Notes: generated by a model not told the origin, from the sequence alone. A stretch of DNA of 64,000 nt from JANMOK01 sp031415055 (GCA_031415055.1 JANOQZ010000004.1:34322-98321); one strand, 5' to 3'. Numbered from the stretch's first letter, positions 41,049 to 50,888 are shown. A program made the numbers and translations.

Positions 41049-42040
41049 GTTTGATCAAGTATCCCTTTTGGCAGCACTCCAGGCACGCGGCAGGTTTTCT
41101 CGCTCAGCGCTGCAGGTCCAACGTGCGCCTGACTTTCGAAAGTTGCGTCAAGCAGATCGCTAATGCAATCGAACTCAGCGGACGGTTTGGAAATAACTCC
41201 ACTTTCGACCATTGCATCCATCGATTCGGCTTTTGCTTCTGCAAACGTAATACTCCTTTTTCCACCGGCAATGTGAGCTGCTGCCTGTTGTTTTTGTTTC
41301 GTTGTCTTAAGATCATGTGCCGTGCCAGACCCATTTTGCTTTTCGAGACAGATAGCGGGTGCCGCTCCACATCTATATCCTTCCCGATTGTCATTTTCGC
41401 CCCACCCGCGCCGATAATGATACCGGGAACCATAAACCACTGCTGGCAAACCTGTCTGCCCTGAAATTTGCAACCTTTTTTGACCAGTCGTAAAATAAGC
41501 ATTCTGCATTATATGATCAGATTCCTCGGTAGCAGTGTTACAAGGATTGTCGCCATGCTTGTGGACTTTAAGGTCCGTGAAAATCTGTGCGCAACGATCC
41601 CAAACAACATTGACTTTAGCCAAATGCGGCCACGGGCAGACATTTGGTGCCGACCCATGATTGTTCGTCGCCATATCGCTCATCCGGATCACAGGTTCGC
41701 CATCAAATTTGACGTCGTTTGACCACGAGGCGAAGTATTCTTTTCCAGTGTTTTTTGAGCTGACTATGCCTTTCTTCGCAGCGGCTCCAGCTTCGGTTCC
41801 TGTCGTTTTCGTCAGAAATGACTTGTTCTTGATATTTACAGTTTCGCCACCTATTTTGACAGTCCCGGTGCCACTGTCGGTGTCGCCAGCCATCCCGAAA
41901 CTAGGGTAAGGAATTGGAATTCCGGGCGGCGTCGCTGGGTTTTCTGGTGGGGTGAAACAGACGTCAGGGAATGCGGCAATTGTTTTCGCACCCACAGCTT
42001 TCCCGGAAATCTCCAACCCATTGGCGAAAACGTTACTCAT
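41045..42040 (-). CDS. DUF4150 (PAAR-like) T6SS effector with uncharacterised C-terminal domain
   Basis: A 331-residue protein. The N-terminal 130 residues are a DUF4150/PAAR-like spike tip (ANGLEISGKAVGAKTIAAFPDVCFTPPENP, NIKNKSFLTKTTGTEAG, VIRMSDMATNNHGSAPN). From about residue 140 the sequence changes to a hydrophilic domain with several His and Cys (KVHKHGDNPCNTATEESDHI, YGSRYHYRRGWGENDNREGYRCGAAP) that I do not recognise and that probably is the toxin. Towards its end the DNA becomes AT-rich, as in the following immunity gene. ATG 42040 overlaps the stop of the ketosynthase-like gene (ATGA). Tip delivery by VgrG is expected. Confidence 0.78.
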   Translation of the reverse strand: MSNVFANGLEISGKAVGAKTIAAFPDVCFTPPENPATPPGIPIPYPSFGMAGDTDSGTGTVKIGGETVNIKNKSFLTKTTGTEAGAAAKKGIVSSKNTGKEYFASWSNDVKFDGEPVIRMSDMATNNHGSAPNVCPWPHLAKVNVVWDRCAQIFTDLKVHKHGDNPCNTATEESDHIMQNAYFTTGQKRLQISGQTGLPAVVYGSRYHYRRGWGENDNREGYRCGAAPAICLEKQNGSGTAHDLKTTKQKQQAAAHIAGGKRSITFAEAKAESMDAMVESGVISKPSAEFDCISDLLDATFESQAHVGPAALSEKTCRVPGVLPKGILDQT

Positions 42041-43065
42041 GCAGCCATCCTTGCGGCGAAGACGGCAGCACCACAGGCACCGTCGTCGCTGCTGGCTTCG
42101 ACCAGCACCGGATTGCCCGCGGCATAGCCTTTTTGCGCGGCCGTCCAAGCCATGCCGACCATCGCGGGCACTGCGGCGGCTCCGATGTTGCCAAGACTTT
42201 CGCCGGGGCTCCAGAGGTCGATGAAATCGTAGGGACCGCGTATCAGGCGTTGCGCGGCCAAGGCGGATTGTTTGAACCAGTATTGTTCACCAATCAAATC
42301 GGCAATGCGATAGCCCAATTTATTGCTGGCGATGCCGGTTTCGAGCACGGCGTTGCGATACGCACTCGTCATCCCGTCCCCCCGCAACGGCAGGTCGTCG
42401 GGGTTGTAGATAAAGGCGTTTTCGCGTGACAGGCCGATGCCGTGCAGGGCTAGGCCACCAAAACCCGGTTTGCCACACAGCAGCGCGGCGGCGGCCTCGC
42501 CGGGGATGAAGCCATTCGGGTTATCGGCGGTCAACAGTCGGTCGTCGTTGAGGAATTGGGCAATGCTGGCGGTTGAAAAATAGGAATCAACCCCCGCAAT
42601 CATCACGAATTCGGCTTCACCCTCGGCCAGCATTTTGCGGGCCTGTTGCAAGGCGACGATGCCCGAAGGTCGACCATGCGCGATGATGCGCGAGCGGTGG
42701 TGGGTTGAGACTTCGACAATCTCACCGATGCGTTTGAGCAGGCTTTGCCCGTCAGGCGCCAAGCGGCCCTGGCGGGTTTCCTCGGCTAAACACAGGATCA
42801 ACGCGGTATCCCCGACGACGACCTTGGGCACGCTTTGCAACGCCTCGACAATCGCCCCAGCCGCCAGATGGGCCAGCCGTTTCTCGCCCAGCCAGTTGCG
42901 CGGCAGGGGCACCGGTGCGCCGATCAGCCAATCACCTCCTGCACCGATGAAACGGGTTTCCTGAAACCCATCCAGCCGCGCCCGCATGGCGGCGCAGGAC
43001 GATGGTGCGTCCAGGCCTACGGCGGTGACCATTCCGATGGACAGGATGTCGAGGCTCGCCGTCAT
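42037..43065 (-). CDS. Degenerate beta-ketoacyl-synthase-like protein of T6SS clusters
   Basis: A 342-residue thiolase-fold protein (SIGMVTAVGLDAPSSCAAMRA, AEFVMIAGVDSYFSTASIAQFL, NPNGFIPGEAAAALLCG, SPGESLGNIGAAAVPAMVG). The position of the active-site Cys (normally in a TACSSG context) reads IIAHGRPSG, and the late GHTLGAAG His is Asn (SLGNIGAAA), so condensing activity is unlikely. Proteins of this kind are encoded between DUF2169 and DUF4150 effector genes and are thought to assist effector loading. It overlaps both neighbours by 4 bp, in line with an adaptor role (inference). Confidence 0.75.
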   Translation of the reverse strand: MTASLDILSIGMVTAVGLDAPSSCAAMRARLDGFQETRFIGAGGDWLIGAPVPLPRNWLGEKRLAHLAAGAIVEALQSVPKVVVGDTALILCLAEETRQGRLAPDGQSLLKRIGEIVEVSTHHRSRIIAHGRPSGIVALQQARKMLAEGEAEFVMIAGVDSYFSTASIAQFLNDDRLLTADNPNGFIPGEAAAALLCGKPGFGGLALHGIGLSRENAFIYNPDDLPLRGDGMTSAYRNAVLETGIASNKLGYRIADLIGEQYWFKQSALAAQRLIRGPYDFIDLWSPGESLGNIGAAAVPAMVGMAWTAAQKGYAAGNPVLVEASSDDGACGAAVFAARMAA

Positions 43066-44159
43066 GCGTCCTCCTCTTCCAGTTCCGTCCCCGCAGCGCG
43101 GATGTAGCCACGCCCTTCACGCCGGGCGCGCAGCATCGCCTCGGTCGGTGGGCCGACCCAAGCTTCGGTGAATTCGAGGATCGAGCGTTGATAGCGCGAT
43201 GATACCCGCCAGACCATCGAGAAACGACGATTTTCCGGGTCAAAAAGCAAAGTATCGGGCAGCAAATTGCCCTCATAGGCTTTGTCTTGGCCTTTGAACA
43301 ACGTCAGCGGAAGTTCGGTGGAAGGCAATCGAAAGTTGACCTTATTGTCGGGCGTCAGATTGCCGAGGATGATTTCGGTTCCTGACCTTGGCGGGTCGAT
43401 CTGTTGGTCTGCAAAAGTCATTTGGAAATAACGGTCGTCAAAATCGGCGGGCAGGAAGGGGAAGACTTCCTCGGTCCATTTCTCGTCATAAGTGCCGCCA
43501 AATTCGATGCGGCCGGGCCAACCGCGACCGACGGGGCCAAAGCTCATTGGTTTGTAATTGCCAAAGGGGGAGGTGACATTTTCATCGACCGCTTGGGTAT
43601 TGGGCAAAGCCAATCCGGGGATAAAGCGTTGATTGCGTGTGCGCGACCAACCGCGACCAACGGGATTCAGCCGATAGGAATCGGGCAGTTTGTCGTTGGG
43701 GTCGAGCCGATCAACACCGCCAAAAGCGGTGCCATAGCTGAAGGGTTGGCGGATGAATGGAGCGGGGGCGGTTGAATGAAAGGTCGGGCCAAGCGCCCGC
43801 CATTCGCGGTGGCCGTAGACGTCAAACATTTTCGACCAGGTGCCAACTTTGAGACCAACACGCACGCAATCGGTTGGCCGACCGTTGGGCGCATAGGCAC
43901 AGCCTTGCAAAACGACGTCGCAACGCGGTTTGCGGAAAGCATAGTCGGTTTCCCAAATCGTGTCGGAATAGCCCGGTTCGCCCGAAGGAATATCGGCCAT
44001 GACCAGAGGCACTTGTTCAGCAGATTTCAGGACGGGACCGCCGATGGACCGCGGAAAGTCGTAGGTGGCTTTTACAACCAGCACCATATATTCGCGGGCT
44101 TCTTTGTCCATTCCCATTGTGAACTGTGCGGGGAAGCCGGTCTGGTCATAAATCTGCAT
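43062..44159 (-). CDS. DUF2169-family T6SS effector adaptor
   Basis: A 365-residue cytoplasmic protein with DUF2169 features: an early EYMVLVVKATYDFPRSIG strand, GEPGYSDTIWETDYAFRKPRCDVVLQG, and GTAFGGVDRLDPNDKLPDSYRLNPVGRGW. DUF2169 proteins act as chaperones or adaptors that load PAAR-tipped effectors onto VgrG. Its ATG shares one base with the tagF stop (TGATG), and its end overlaps the ketosynthase-like gene by ATGA, so adaptor, ketosynthase-like protein and effector are produced together. It is most likely the chaperone of the DUF4150 protein at 41045. Confidence 0.86.
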   Translation of the reverse strand: MQIYDQTGFPAQFTMGMDKEAREYMVLVVKATYDFPRSIGGPVLKSAEQVPLVMADIPSGEPGYSDTIWETDYAFRKPRCDVVLQGCAYAPNGRPTDCVRVGLKVGTWSKMFDVYGHREWRALGPTFHSTAPAPFIRQPFSYGTAFGGVDRLDPNDKLPDSYRLNPVGRGWSRTRNQRFIPGLALPNTQAVDENVTSPFGNYKPMSFGPVGRGWPGRIEFGGTYDEKWTEEVFPFLPADFDDRYFQMTFADQQIDPPRSGTEIILGNLTPDNKVNFRLPSTELPLTLFKGQDKAYEGNLLPDTLLFDPENRRFSMVWRVSSRYQRSILEFTEAWVGPPTEAMLRARREGRGYIRAAGTELEEEDA

Positions 44160-44695
44160 CAGAGCGCCCCAACTTTGCTGGCGAAAATCTGGGCCAAAGC
44201 TGGTGCCGGGTCTTCGAAGTCGGCGGTTAGGGGTGATCGTCCGGGGACGATCAGTTGGAAAGGAACTTTAGGCAAAGCGTTGAGTTGAGCGAGTCCAATG
44301 TTTTCCAAAGCCAAATCGAGTTCGCCGCTGTCGATAATGCCCTCGGCCGCATCCAGCGCTGGACCAGTGATTTCGGCAAACCAAGCGGCAATTTTGGTTG
44401 GAGTTTCCGCCACGACAATCGGGCTGGCGATTGTAAGGGGGAACAGCCGCCCAACGGTATCGTGGCTGGGCACGATAAGGCCGATATGAGGGGCGCAGTC
44501 TTTTGGGCCGTGTCCGAGTAGGAAACGCAAGCCGTTTTCAGGCCAAACTGCTGCATTCCGCAAATGCGATACGATATGCGCCGCAATGAACTTGTCCCAA
44601 ATCGCCACAAAGTCTGCTGACAAGCGACGCGAAACGAAATCGCCGCTACGCGGTATTTTGCCAAAAAAACCGGGCGCTATAGTTTCTCGGGGCAT
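44159..44695 (-). CDS. tagF: T6SS-associated regulator TagF
   Basis: A 178-residue protein with the TagF start PGFFGKIPRSGDFVSRRL, then ENGLRFLLGHGPKDCAPHIG and LFPLTIASPIVV. TagF represses assembly post-translationally by binding Fha, in opposition to PpkA signalling. Both Fha (TagH) and PpkA are encoded in this cluster. In some alphaproteobacteria TagF is fused to a PppA phosphatase, but here it stands alone. ATG 44695 lies within the end of tssM (19-bp overlap); the longer frame upstream is only an overprint of tssM. Confidence 0.88.
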   Translation of the reverse strand: MPRETIAPGFFGKIPRSGDFVSRRLSADFVAIWDKFIAAHIVSHLRNAAVWPENGLRFLLGHGPKDCAPHIGLIVPSHDTVGRLFPLTIASPIVVAETPTKIAAWFAEITGPALDAAEGIIDSGELDLALENIGLAQLNALPKVPFQLIVPGRSPLTADFEDPAPALAQIFASKVGAL

Positions 44696-47600
44696 CTGAA
44701 ACCACTGAAGAGAGACAGATTGAAGGCATTGTCGACCGAATGGGCCTGCAATTCCAGTGTGACAGAGAAACCGCCGGGTGCAAGGCGCAATTGGAAAAGA
44801 TCGGGCTGACTGGTTGGTGAAAAGTCTCCGTCTTGGATCAATGTCAGCAAGGCCCAACTTCCGTCACGGGTGATCCGTTTGTCGATTGAATTATCGGCAG
44901 GGGTGAAGGTGAGCGAGATGACATTCGAGCCGCCGGTTCCCGGCCATTTCATCGCCACGGGCTTGGTCTCGCTGCCGGTAAAGACCAATTCCTGCCCATC
45001 TATATCGAGCGTGACCTTGACCGCATTGGCACTGAGGGCGATGCCTTTCAGATCAAACTCCAGCAGCGGCCCTTGGCCACCGGGAAATAGCACGTCGCGC
45101 AGTTTGCGTGCGCGTTCAAACGGCACCAGAGCCGCTGGATCGCGTTTGATGTCGGCACGCCATTGCCAAGGCGATTGGGTGGTGTCGATGTAAGGTGCAA
45201 GCTTTTCGGTGACAAACTTGTCGATCAACTGGCCCGGTCCCAGCACCTTGGCAATGTCAGGCGGGTTGGCATGGGCGGAGGACGAGGGGTCAAACGGGAA
45301 CCGGCTGCCGAGATAACCACGACAGTCGTTGGATATGTCGGTGCGCAATATGGCGGCGAGTTCGGCTATAATAGCGTCTTGGGTAAAGAACTTGGTGTCG
45401 CGGGCGATACCGGCAACCCAATCATCCAACGGGTCGGGCAGGATCGAGGCCTGATTAGCAATGGCACCGATCAGTTCCGCCAATCCGCCTAATCCAAGAA
45501 TATACCCTTCGGGATCGGGACTGGAAAGCGCTTTTTGCAGTTCGGTGTTCAGCGTTGACAGCGCCAGCACCGCGTCATCGAGTGCCGGCGGTTGGCCATC
45601 GACTTCCGCAATCGCGCCTTTCAGCGGTTTGAAATGGTCGGCGACCTGTTGACCGGGCAGGAAAGCTGGATCAGCGGGGGCAGACGCGGTTGACACCAGT
45701 TTCTGGCTTTTCTGCGCCAGTTTGCCAAGTTTCCCCAACTTGCCGAGCACTTTTTTGACAAGGCCCGGGGGTGGCCCGCCTTCTGCCTCGACCTCTACCC
45801 GCGTCAATTCCGTTTCAGCAACGATGGCAACCAACAAACGTTTCATTGCAGAATCGGCGCTGGACAGATCTTTCAAGTTCTCGGTTGCGGTGCGAAGATC
45901 GGGCATCGGCGCAAGCGATACGTCGCGCAGAAAACCGTCCCATTGGGCGATGAAATCTTCGTAGTAAAGTTTGAGCATGTCATTTTCGAGGGCACCACTG
46001 GAGGCATCGGCACTTTCCGAGCAACCCCCGGCAAACAAGGTTCGATCCAGTTCGGCCTGCGCGGCGATTTCCGGCACGAGGTTGAGGACGACATTGTGAA
46101 AACCGGCGTAAGTGAAAACGCCGTCAATGCCGACACGCAGGGTTTTGCCGGAAGCACGCACCAGAACTTTACTGCCGTTTGGTCCGGCGAATTCAGCCGG
46201 AATCCACGGGGCTAGGGCTGTGGCGGATGGATCGGTCATCAAGGCGCGATAGGCTCGAACCGAAAGCGGAATTGAACAAATAGTCTGAACCGCTTCGGAC
46301 AGCAATTCGGAGTCAGGCGCGATCTTGTGTTCTTCGTTGGCCAGGCGATCAAAGGCAGCCAATTGATTGGCAATGGCAGACTCGGTTGGAAACGGATTGG
46401 TCGGCGCGAAGGTTGGCAGCACGTTTTGCCACCATTCTTTGGCGAAGTCGGCGTCAAATATCGCGTGTCCCGTAACCATTAGATAGACCTTCAGCGCACC
46501 CAACACGAATTCCGGATCGCGGATATGTTGCCACATGGTGGCTTCCAGCACCGCGACCATGCGCGGTTCAAGCACGTTGCGCAGCACTTTTTCATAGGCA
46601 AAGCGCTGGGCCGCGTCGATTTCTGACGCCGCGGATGGGCCGGTGATTGACATGATGCCAAGGGGCACATCGGATTCTGCCGTCACGACTTGGCCGACAG
46701 CATCCAGCGCGACGTCAAGATCAAGCGGATCGAGCGGGGCTTGCCGCGCCGCGACATTGGCAAGGCCTGATTGGAGCGATTCCAACGCATCGGCTTGGGC
46801 AGTAATGCCCGCGCGGTAAGTGAAATAGGACATGGTGAAAGTTAATGCCCCGATGGCTGCGACACCGACCGCGCTGGCTAAGGCACCGCGCCAAACCCAT
46901 TTGCGCCGCGCTTCGGCTTTGGCGTCGATGATGCCAAGGCCCGCTTCTTTGAAGATGACTTCGGTCAGCAGGTCCTTGAGGAAAAAGCTGCGGCGTTCCG
47001 TTCGGCGCGAGGGTGTGGCAATCGGCACATCGATACCGAATGCGGCGGACAAGCTGCCGACTAAGCGGTCGATGGGCGTGCCTTCTTGCGTGGCGGAGGT
47101 AAAATAGAAACCGCGCAGCCAAGCACTTTCTTCATAGCGACTTTCGCCAAAAATCGTTTCGATTAGCATTTTGAGGGACGAAGACAGGCTTTCCAGTTGG
47201 GCGGGAAAGCGGAAAATCTCGGCGCGGTTGGCAAGGGTCTCTTCGCCCTCCAGTTTGCCGATCAGTCGGGTTTCTAACCGGGCGGTCAGAGCCGATAATT
47301 CACGACCCACGGCAACGCCGTCGATATGGCCTTCAGTGGGGAATGTCGCGCCAAGCACCTGCTCGCGTTCCGCCGTTGTCAGTCCGCCAAAAAACGCTTC
47401 GAAGCCCTTCAAAAGGTCGGCCTTGGTCAGCATAAGATAGACCGGAATGCGCAGTTCCAGTCGTTCGGAAAGTTCGGTCAGACGCTTGCGGATTTCGCGG
47501 GCATGGGCGCGGAGTGCGGCGTCACCTTGGGCAAGAATCTTGCAACTGAGTGTCACGATGACACCATTCAGGGCGCGTTTGCCGCGATGTTTTTTCAGCA

Positions 47601-48213
47601 GATCAAGGAAGCCCAGCCATTCGGCGGCGTCGACGTCGGGTTGGCTTTCCTGCTGCACATAGCGACCGGCGGTATCAACCAGCACCGCCTCTTCGGTAAA
47701 AAACCAGTCGCAATTGCGCGTGCCACCGACGCCTTTGACATCATCGGACAAATCGATGGGGAAATTCAGCCCCGATTGTTTCAAAGCGGTGGTTTTGCCG
47801 GTGCCCGGTGGCCCGATAAAAACATACCAAGGCATGTCGCGCAGGAACTTCTTCCCACCCAGTTTGCGGCGTTTCAGTTCTGACAGGATATTGGCGAATT
47901 TGGAACTTACAGCAGCGAGGTTTTCTTCGCCCGGAGCCAATGACTTGATCGGGTCGGGCCGGGCCAGTTCGGAGACGAAAACCTGGTTGGCTTTGATGGC
48001 GCGACGCTGCGCGAGGAACATGCGGATCAGCCAGATAAGGACGACGACCAAAATAGCGACGAGGCGCATAAGTTCGTCGGCGAGGGGGGCTGACTCGCCA
48101 AATTTGAGGGCGGGGCCGAACAGCCAAATTAGCACGCAAAGCAGAACGACGCCGAAGAACACCCACAATCGGCGCGAGGTCAACAAGCCCCAGATGAAAC
48201 GCAGAATGAACAC
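44677..48213 (-). CDS. tssM: T6SS membrane complex protein TssM (IcmF)
   Basis: A 1178-residue inner-membrane protein of usual length. Two N-terminal membrane helices (about 15-33 and 50-68) are followed by a cytoplasmic NTPase domain with Walker A GPPGTGKT at 134-141 and Walker B LVDTAGRY, then a third helix at about 445-465 (WRGALASAVGVAAIGALTF) and a large periplasmic domain with a beta-rich C-terminus (VISLTFTPADNSID). With TssL it forms the trans-envelope channel. It starts with GTG directly after the tssL stop. No TssJ lipoprotein partner is encoded in the window. Confidence 0.95.
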   Translation of the reverse strand: MFILRFIWGLLTSRRLWVFFGVVLLCVLIWLFGPALKFGESAPLADELMRLVAILVVVLIWLIRMFLAQRRAIKANQVFVSELARPDPIKSLAPGEENLAAVSSKFANILSELKRRKLGGKKFLRDMPWYVFIGPPGTGKTTALKQSGLNFPIDLSDDVKGVGGTRNCDWFFTEEAVLVDTAGRYVQQESQPDVDAAEWLGFLDLLKKHRGKRALNGVIVTLSCKILAQGDAALRAHAREIRKRLTELSERLELRIPVYLMLTKADLLKGFEAFFGGLTTAEREQVLGATFPTEGHIDGVAVGRELSALTARLETRLIGKLEGEETLANRAEIFRFPAQLESLSSSLKMLIETIFGESRYEESAWLRGFYFTSATQEGTPIDRLVGSLSAAFGIDVPIATPSRRTERRSFFLKDLLTEVIFKEAGLGIIDAKAEARRKWVWRGALASAVGVAAIGALTFTMSYFTYRAGITAQADALESLQSGLANVAARQAPLDPLDLDVALDAVGQVVTAESDVPLGIMSITGPSAASEIDAAQRFAYEKVLRNVLEPRMVAVLEATMWQHIRDPEFVLGALKVYLMVTGHAIFDADFAKEWWQNVLPTFAPTNPFPTESAIANQLAAFDRLANEEHKIAPDSELLSEAVQTICSIPLSVRAYRALMTDPSATALAPWIPAEFAGPNGSKVLVRASGKTLRVGIDGVFTYAGFHNVVLNLVPEIAAQAELDRTLFAGGCSESADASSGALENDMLKLYYEDFIAQWDGFLRDVSLAPMPDLRTATENLKDLSSADSAMKRLLVAIVAETELTRVEVEAEGGPPPGLVKKVLGKLGKLGKLAQKSQKLVSTASAPADPAFLPGQQVADHFKPLKGAIAEVDGQPPALDDAVLALSTLNTELQKALSSPDPEGYILGLGGLAELIGAIANQASILPDPLDDWVAGIARDTKFFTQDAIIAELAAILRTDISNDCRGYLGSRFPFDPSSSAHANPPDIAKVLGPGQLIDKFVTEKLAPYIDTTQSPWQWRADIKRDPAALVPFERARKLRDVLFPGGQGPLLEFDLKGIALSANAVKVTLDIDGQELVFTGSETKPVAMKWPGTGGSNVISLTFTPADNSIDKRITRDGSWALLTLIQDGDFSPTSQPDLFQLRLAPGGFSVTLELQAHSVDNAFNLSLFSGFRCPEKL

Positions 48214-48215
48214 GT

Positions 48216-49550
48216 CTACAGCCTTTTCTGCACTTTTATTTCAACGCGACGGTTTTGCGCTCGACCAGATTTGGTGCCATTGTCGGCGACCGGTTCTTCG
48301 GCAGCGCGGCCTTCGAACACGATGTTTTCGGCGGGAACGCCGGCTGCGGCCAGCAATTCAGCGATTTTGGCGGCGCGGGCTTCCGAAAGACGCTGGTTGG
48401 ATCCAAAGGGGTCGGAGGCTTGCACCGGAATTGAATCGGTATGGCCGATGACGGTGACCTTGCCGATCAGTTCGGCGTTTTGCAGGATTGTCGCCGCAAC
48501 CGAGGCTATCAAGGGTGCGAAGCCGTCGGACAAATCGGCGCTGCCCGAGCGGAACAGTTCGGGGTTGGTCGCTTGAATATTAAGGATCGTCAGCGAGACA
48601 TCTTCGCGACCGGTCAAGGCAGGCAAAAGATCAGCCGGGGCGGCAGCGATGAATTCGGGCAGAAGTTCGAAGGTCACCGGTTCGATAACGATGGTCTCAA
48701 CCGGTTCGGTGCTGCGGATGGGACGGAAAATTTCGGCGCGTTCTGGTGGTGGAAGGGCGCGGGCAAGGGTGAACAAAATGTCGGAATGGCGGGTCAGGCT
48801 CATCGACAGAAACACGTAGGTCGCGGTCATTGTCGCCAGTGCACCGACGCCAAGCACCCACAACGGCACGGCGAAACGACTTGGTTCGTCGGCGGCGACA
48901 ACGCCTTTCCAATTGGGCGACAGGGCCGCGTTTTCCGCCTCGGCATTGCGCAAGAACCGCGAGGCACCGGCGCGAACCGCCATCAGCGAGCCTTCGCCAG
49001 CGCGACCGGGAACGCGGTATTTGCCGCGAAAACCAAGGGCGAGGCACATGTAGGTTAATTCAAACATTTCGGGGTCGCGGTTGGGATAGCGCTGGAGTTC
49101 TTCCAGACGGTCAAAGAACCGCGTGCCTGCATCGACGTCGCCATACAACGTCACAATTAATGGCTGGCGCGGCCAGGACGAGTTGCCGCCCCAGGGTGTG
49201 TTGAGGGCCAAATCATCCAACAAGGCCCCTACGGCCCACGCAGCGCTGTCTGCGCGGGCCATCGCGGCACCTGTGGCAATAGCGGCATCCCTAGCGTTGG
49301 TAAGTTCGCCCAAAAGCCGAGTGCGCAGATTTTCCGGATCGTCGGGCGCGCGGGCGTTTTCAAGTTCCGGGGCGAATTCCAGCAGGGTGGAAAAAGCATT
49401 CACCAGCGCGTTTGGATGTGCACGATTTCGAGCAATGGGTGCCATCGGTGCAGAATAGTTCTGTTGCGAAGGTGCACGCGGCGCGGCGGCAGGACGTATA
49501 CGGGTGCGACCCAGATCATCGGAAAGTCCGAAAGGGTCATCCTTGACCAT
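48216..49550 (-). CDS. tssL: T6SS membrane protein TssL (DotU) with OmpA-like peptidoglycan-binding domain
   Basis: A 444-residue protein: a DotU cytoplasmic domain (NALVNAFSTLLEFAPEL, MFELTYMCLALGFRGKYRV), one membrane helix at about 225-250 (PLWVLGVGALATMTATYVFL), a periplasmic linker, and a C-terminal OmpA domain (VTVIGHTDSIPVQASDPFGS, RLSEARAAKIAELLAAAGV). The OmpA part anchors the complex to peptidoglycan and marks the extended TssL type. The gene ends 2 nt before tssM and begins 3 nt after tssK, so the three are co-translated. Confidence 0.94.
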   Translation of the reverse strand: MVKDDPFGLSDDLGRTRIRPAAAPRAPSQQNYSAPMAPIARNRAHPNALVNAFSTLLEFAPELENARAPDDPENLRTRLLGELTNARDAAIATGAAMARADSAAWAVGALLDDLALNTPWGGNSSWPRQPLIVTLYGDVDAGTRFFDRLEELQRYPNRDPEMFELTYMCLALGFRGKYRVPGRAGEGSLMAVRAGASRFLRNAEAENAALSPNWKGVVAADEPSRFAVPLWVLGVGALATMTATYVFLSMSLTRHSDILFTLARALPPPERAEIFRPIRSTEPVETIVIEPVTFELLPEFIAAAPADLLPALTGREDVSLTILNIQATNPELFRSGSADLSDGFAPLIASVAATILQNAELIGKVTVIGHTDSIPVQASDPFGSNQRLSEARAAKIAELLAAAGVPAENIVFEGRAAEEPVADNGTKSGRAQNRRVEIKVQKRL

Positions 49551-49553
49551 GAC

Positions 49554-50888
49554 TTACCTGCTGACCGCGAAACAATCGACGCTGGGTTCGCTGGGTAAAG
49601 TGCCGCTGACGCCGATGACAAATCCGGGAGATTCAAGCAACGAGGCCCAATATTCGCTGCGCTGGTCGAGTTCCAGGCAGAGCCTATCGCCATCAAATGG
49701 AATTTCACGGGGATGCGAGTGCAGGGGCTTGAGCGCGATGCCCGGAAGGCGCGATTTCCACAAAGCTTCAAACTGATCCGCCGAGCCGACGGTTGCTTGC
49801 TGCGAGAAAATTTTGCGCAAAGCGTCGTCGGACAATTCCGATCCGATGCGCAAGACGATGCGGCTGGATTTGAGAATTTCCGGGCTGTCGATCCGCACTT
49901 TCCAGACATTGGTTGCATGTTTGGCAACCGGCATGACGCGGGATTTTTGTTCGACATAACGCAGCGACAGGATCAGCGAGCGCAGCGTATCGGTGAGGGC
50001 GGCGAATGCTGGCTGCGGGTCCATATGATCGTAGGCTGGCAATTCCTGCATGCGGCGCGAGCCGGAGCCGTAGGTCGCAAGTTTGCCCGCCAGTCCCGCA
50101 AGTTCACGGAACAGTTCGGCGGGATGATAGAGAGCCTGCGTGTGCATGTGGCCGATCATCGGACGTGCGGCGTTGGCAGCTTCAAGGATCAGCAGATTTT
50201 CGACCGAACGCCCGGTGCCGCCGATAACCGCTTCGCCGTGGGCGTCGGCGATACGGTCAAGGCCGGTCATGATTTCTTGGAGCAATTGGCCATAGGCCGG
50301 AACGGTTTGGCTGGTCAGCGCCGGGGGCAAGAACCCGTCGACCAAGGCGACGGACCCGTCCGCCCGCAGACCATCGACACGGGCGATGGGCAAAGTCGCG
50401 TAGCCGCCGGTTTCTTCTCCGGGGCCAATCAGGCACGGGACAGGGCGGGCGACTTCAATATCTTCTGGTTCGGCACCGCCACGAACGGCATCGCGCGAGG
50501 TGATGATAGCACCGCGATAGCGTGCGCCAGACATCGGGGCATGGGCCGGGTCAAAAGTCGCAGCACCGGCAACTTCCAAAGGCAGGCCTAGGCTGACAAT
50601 GCCCGAAGCACCGCTTTTGGAAACCGCGAAGGCGGCCGGAAGATCCATTATCTCGGGCATGGAAAACGGCGTGCCGTCGGGCAAAATACCGCTGGCCGTG
50701 CTTATGGCGATACGGCCAGCACCCAAAGCCGCTTGATCGAAGTTGAGCGAACGAAAACCGAAGGATTGCAGCGACACAGCCTGCATTGCGCCTTTGACGA
50801 GGCCATCGGTATAGCGGTCTTGCTGTTGAAAGTGCTGGGTGCGCAGGAACAGTCCTTCGGACCAGAGAACTTTGTTTTTGTCACCCAT
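49554..50888 (-). CDS. tssK: T6SS baseplate protein TssK
   Basis: A 444-residue protein with the TssK start VLWSEGLFLRTQHFQQQDRY and the C-terminal LVIGVSG-like strand GFVIGVSGTLPSE. It links the baseplate to the TssL/TssM membrane complex. Length is normal. A 90-nt gap separates it from tagH upstream, the largest within this part of the operon, without a clear promoter; it lies immediately before tssL. Confidence 0.94.
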   Translation of the reverse strand: MGDKNKVLWSEGLFLRTQHFQQQDRYTDGLVKGAMQAVSLQSFGFRSLNFDQAALGAGRIAISTASGILPDGTPFSMPEIMDLPAAFAVSKSGASGIVSLGLPLEVAGAATFDPAHAPMSGARYRGAIITSRDAVRGGAEPEDIEVARPVPCLIGPGEETGGYATLPIARVDGLRADGSVALVDGFLPPALTSQTVPAYGQLLQEIMTGLDRIADAHGEAVIGGTGRSVENLLILEAANAARPMIGHMHTQALYHPAELFRELAGLAGKLATYGSGSRRMQELPAYDHMDPQPAFAALTDTLRSLILSLRYVEQKSRVMPVAKHATNVWKVRIDSPEILKSSRIVLRIGSELSDDALRKIFSQQATVGSADQFEALWKSRLPGIALKPLHSHPREIPFDGDRLCLELDQRSEYWASLLESPGFVIGVSGTLPSEPSVDCFAVSR

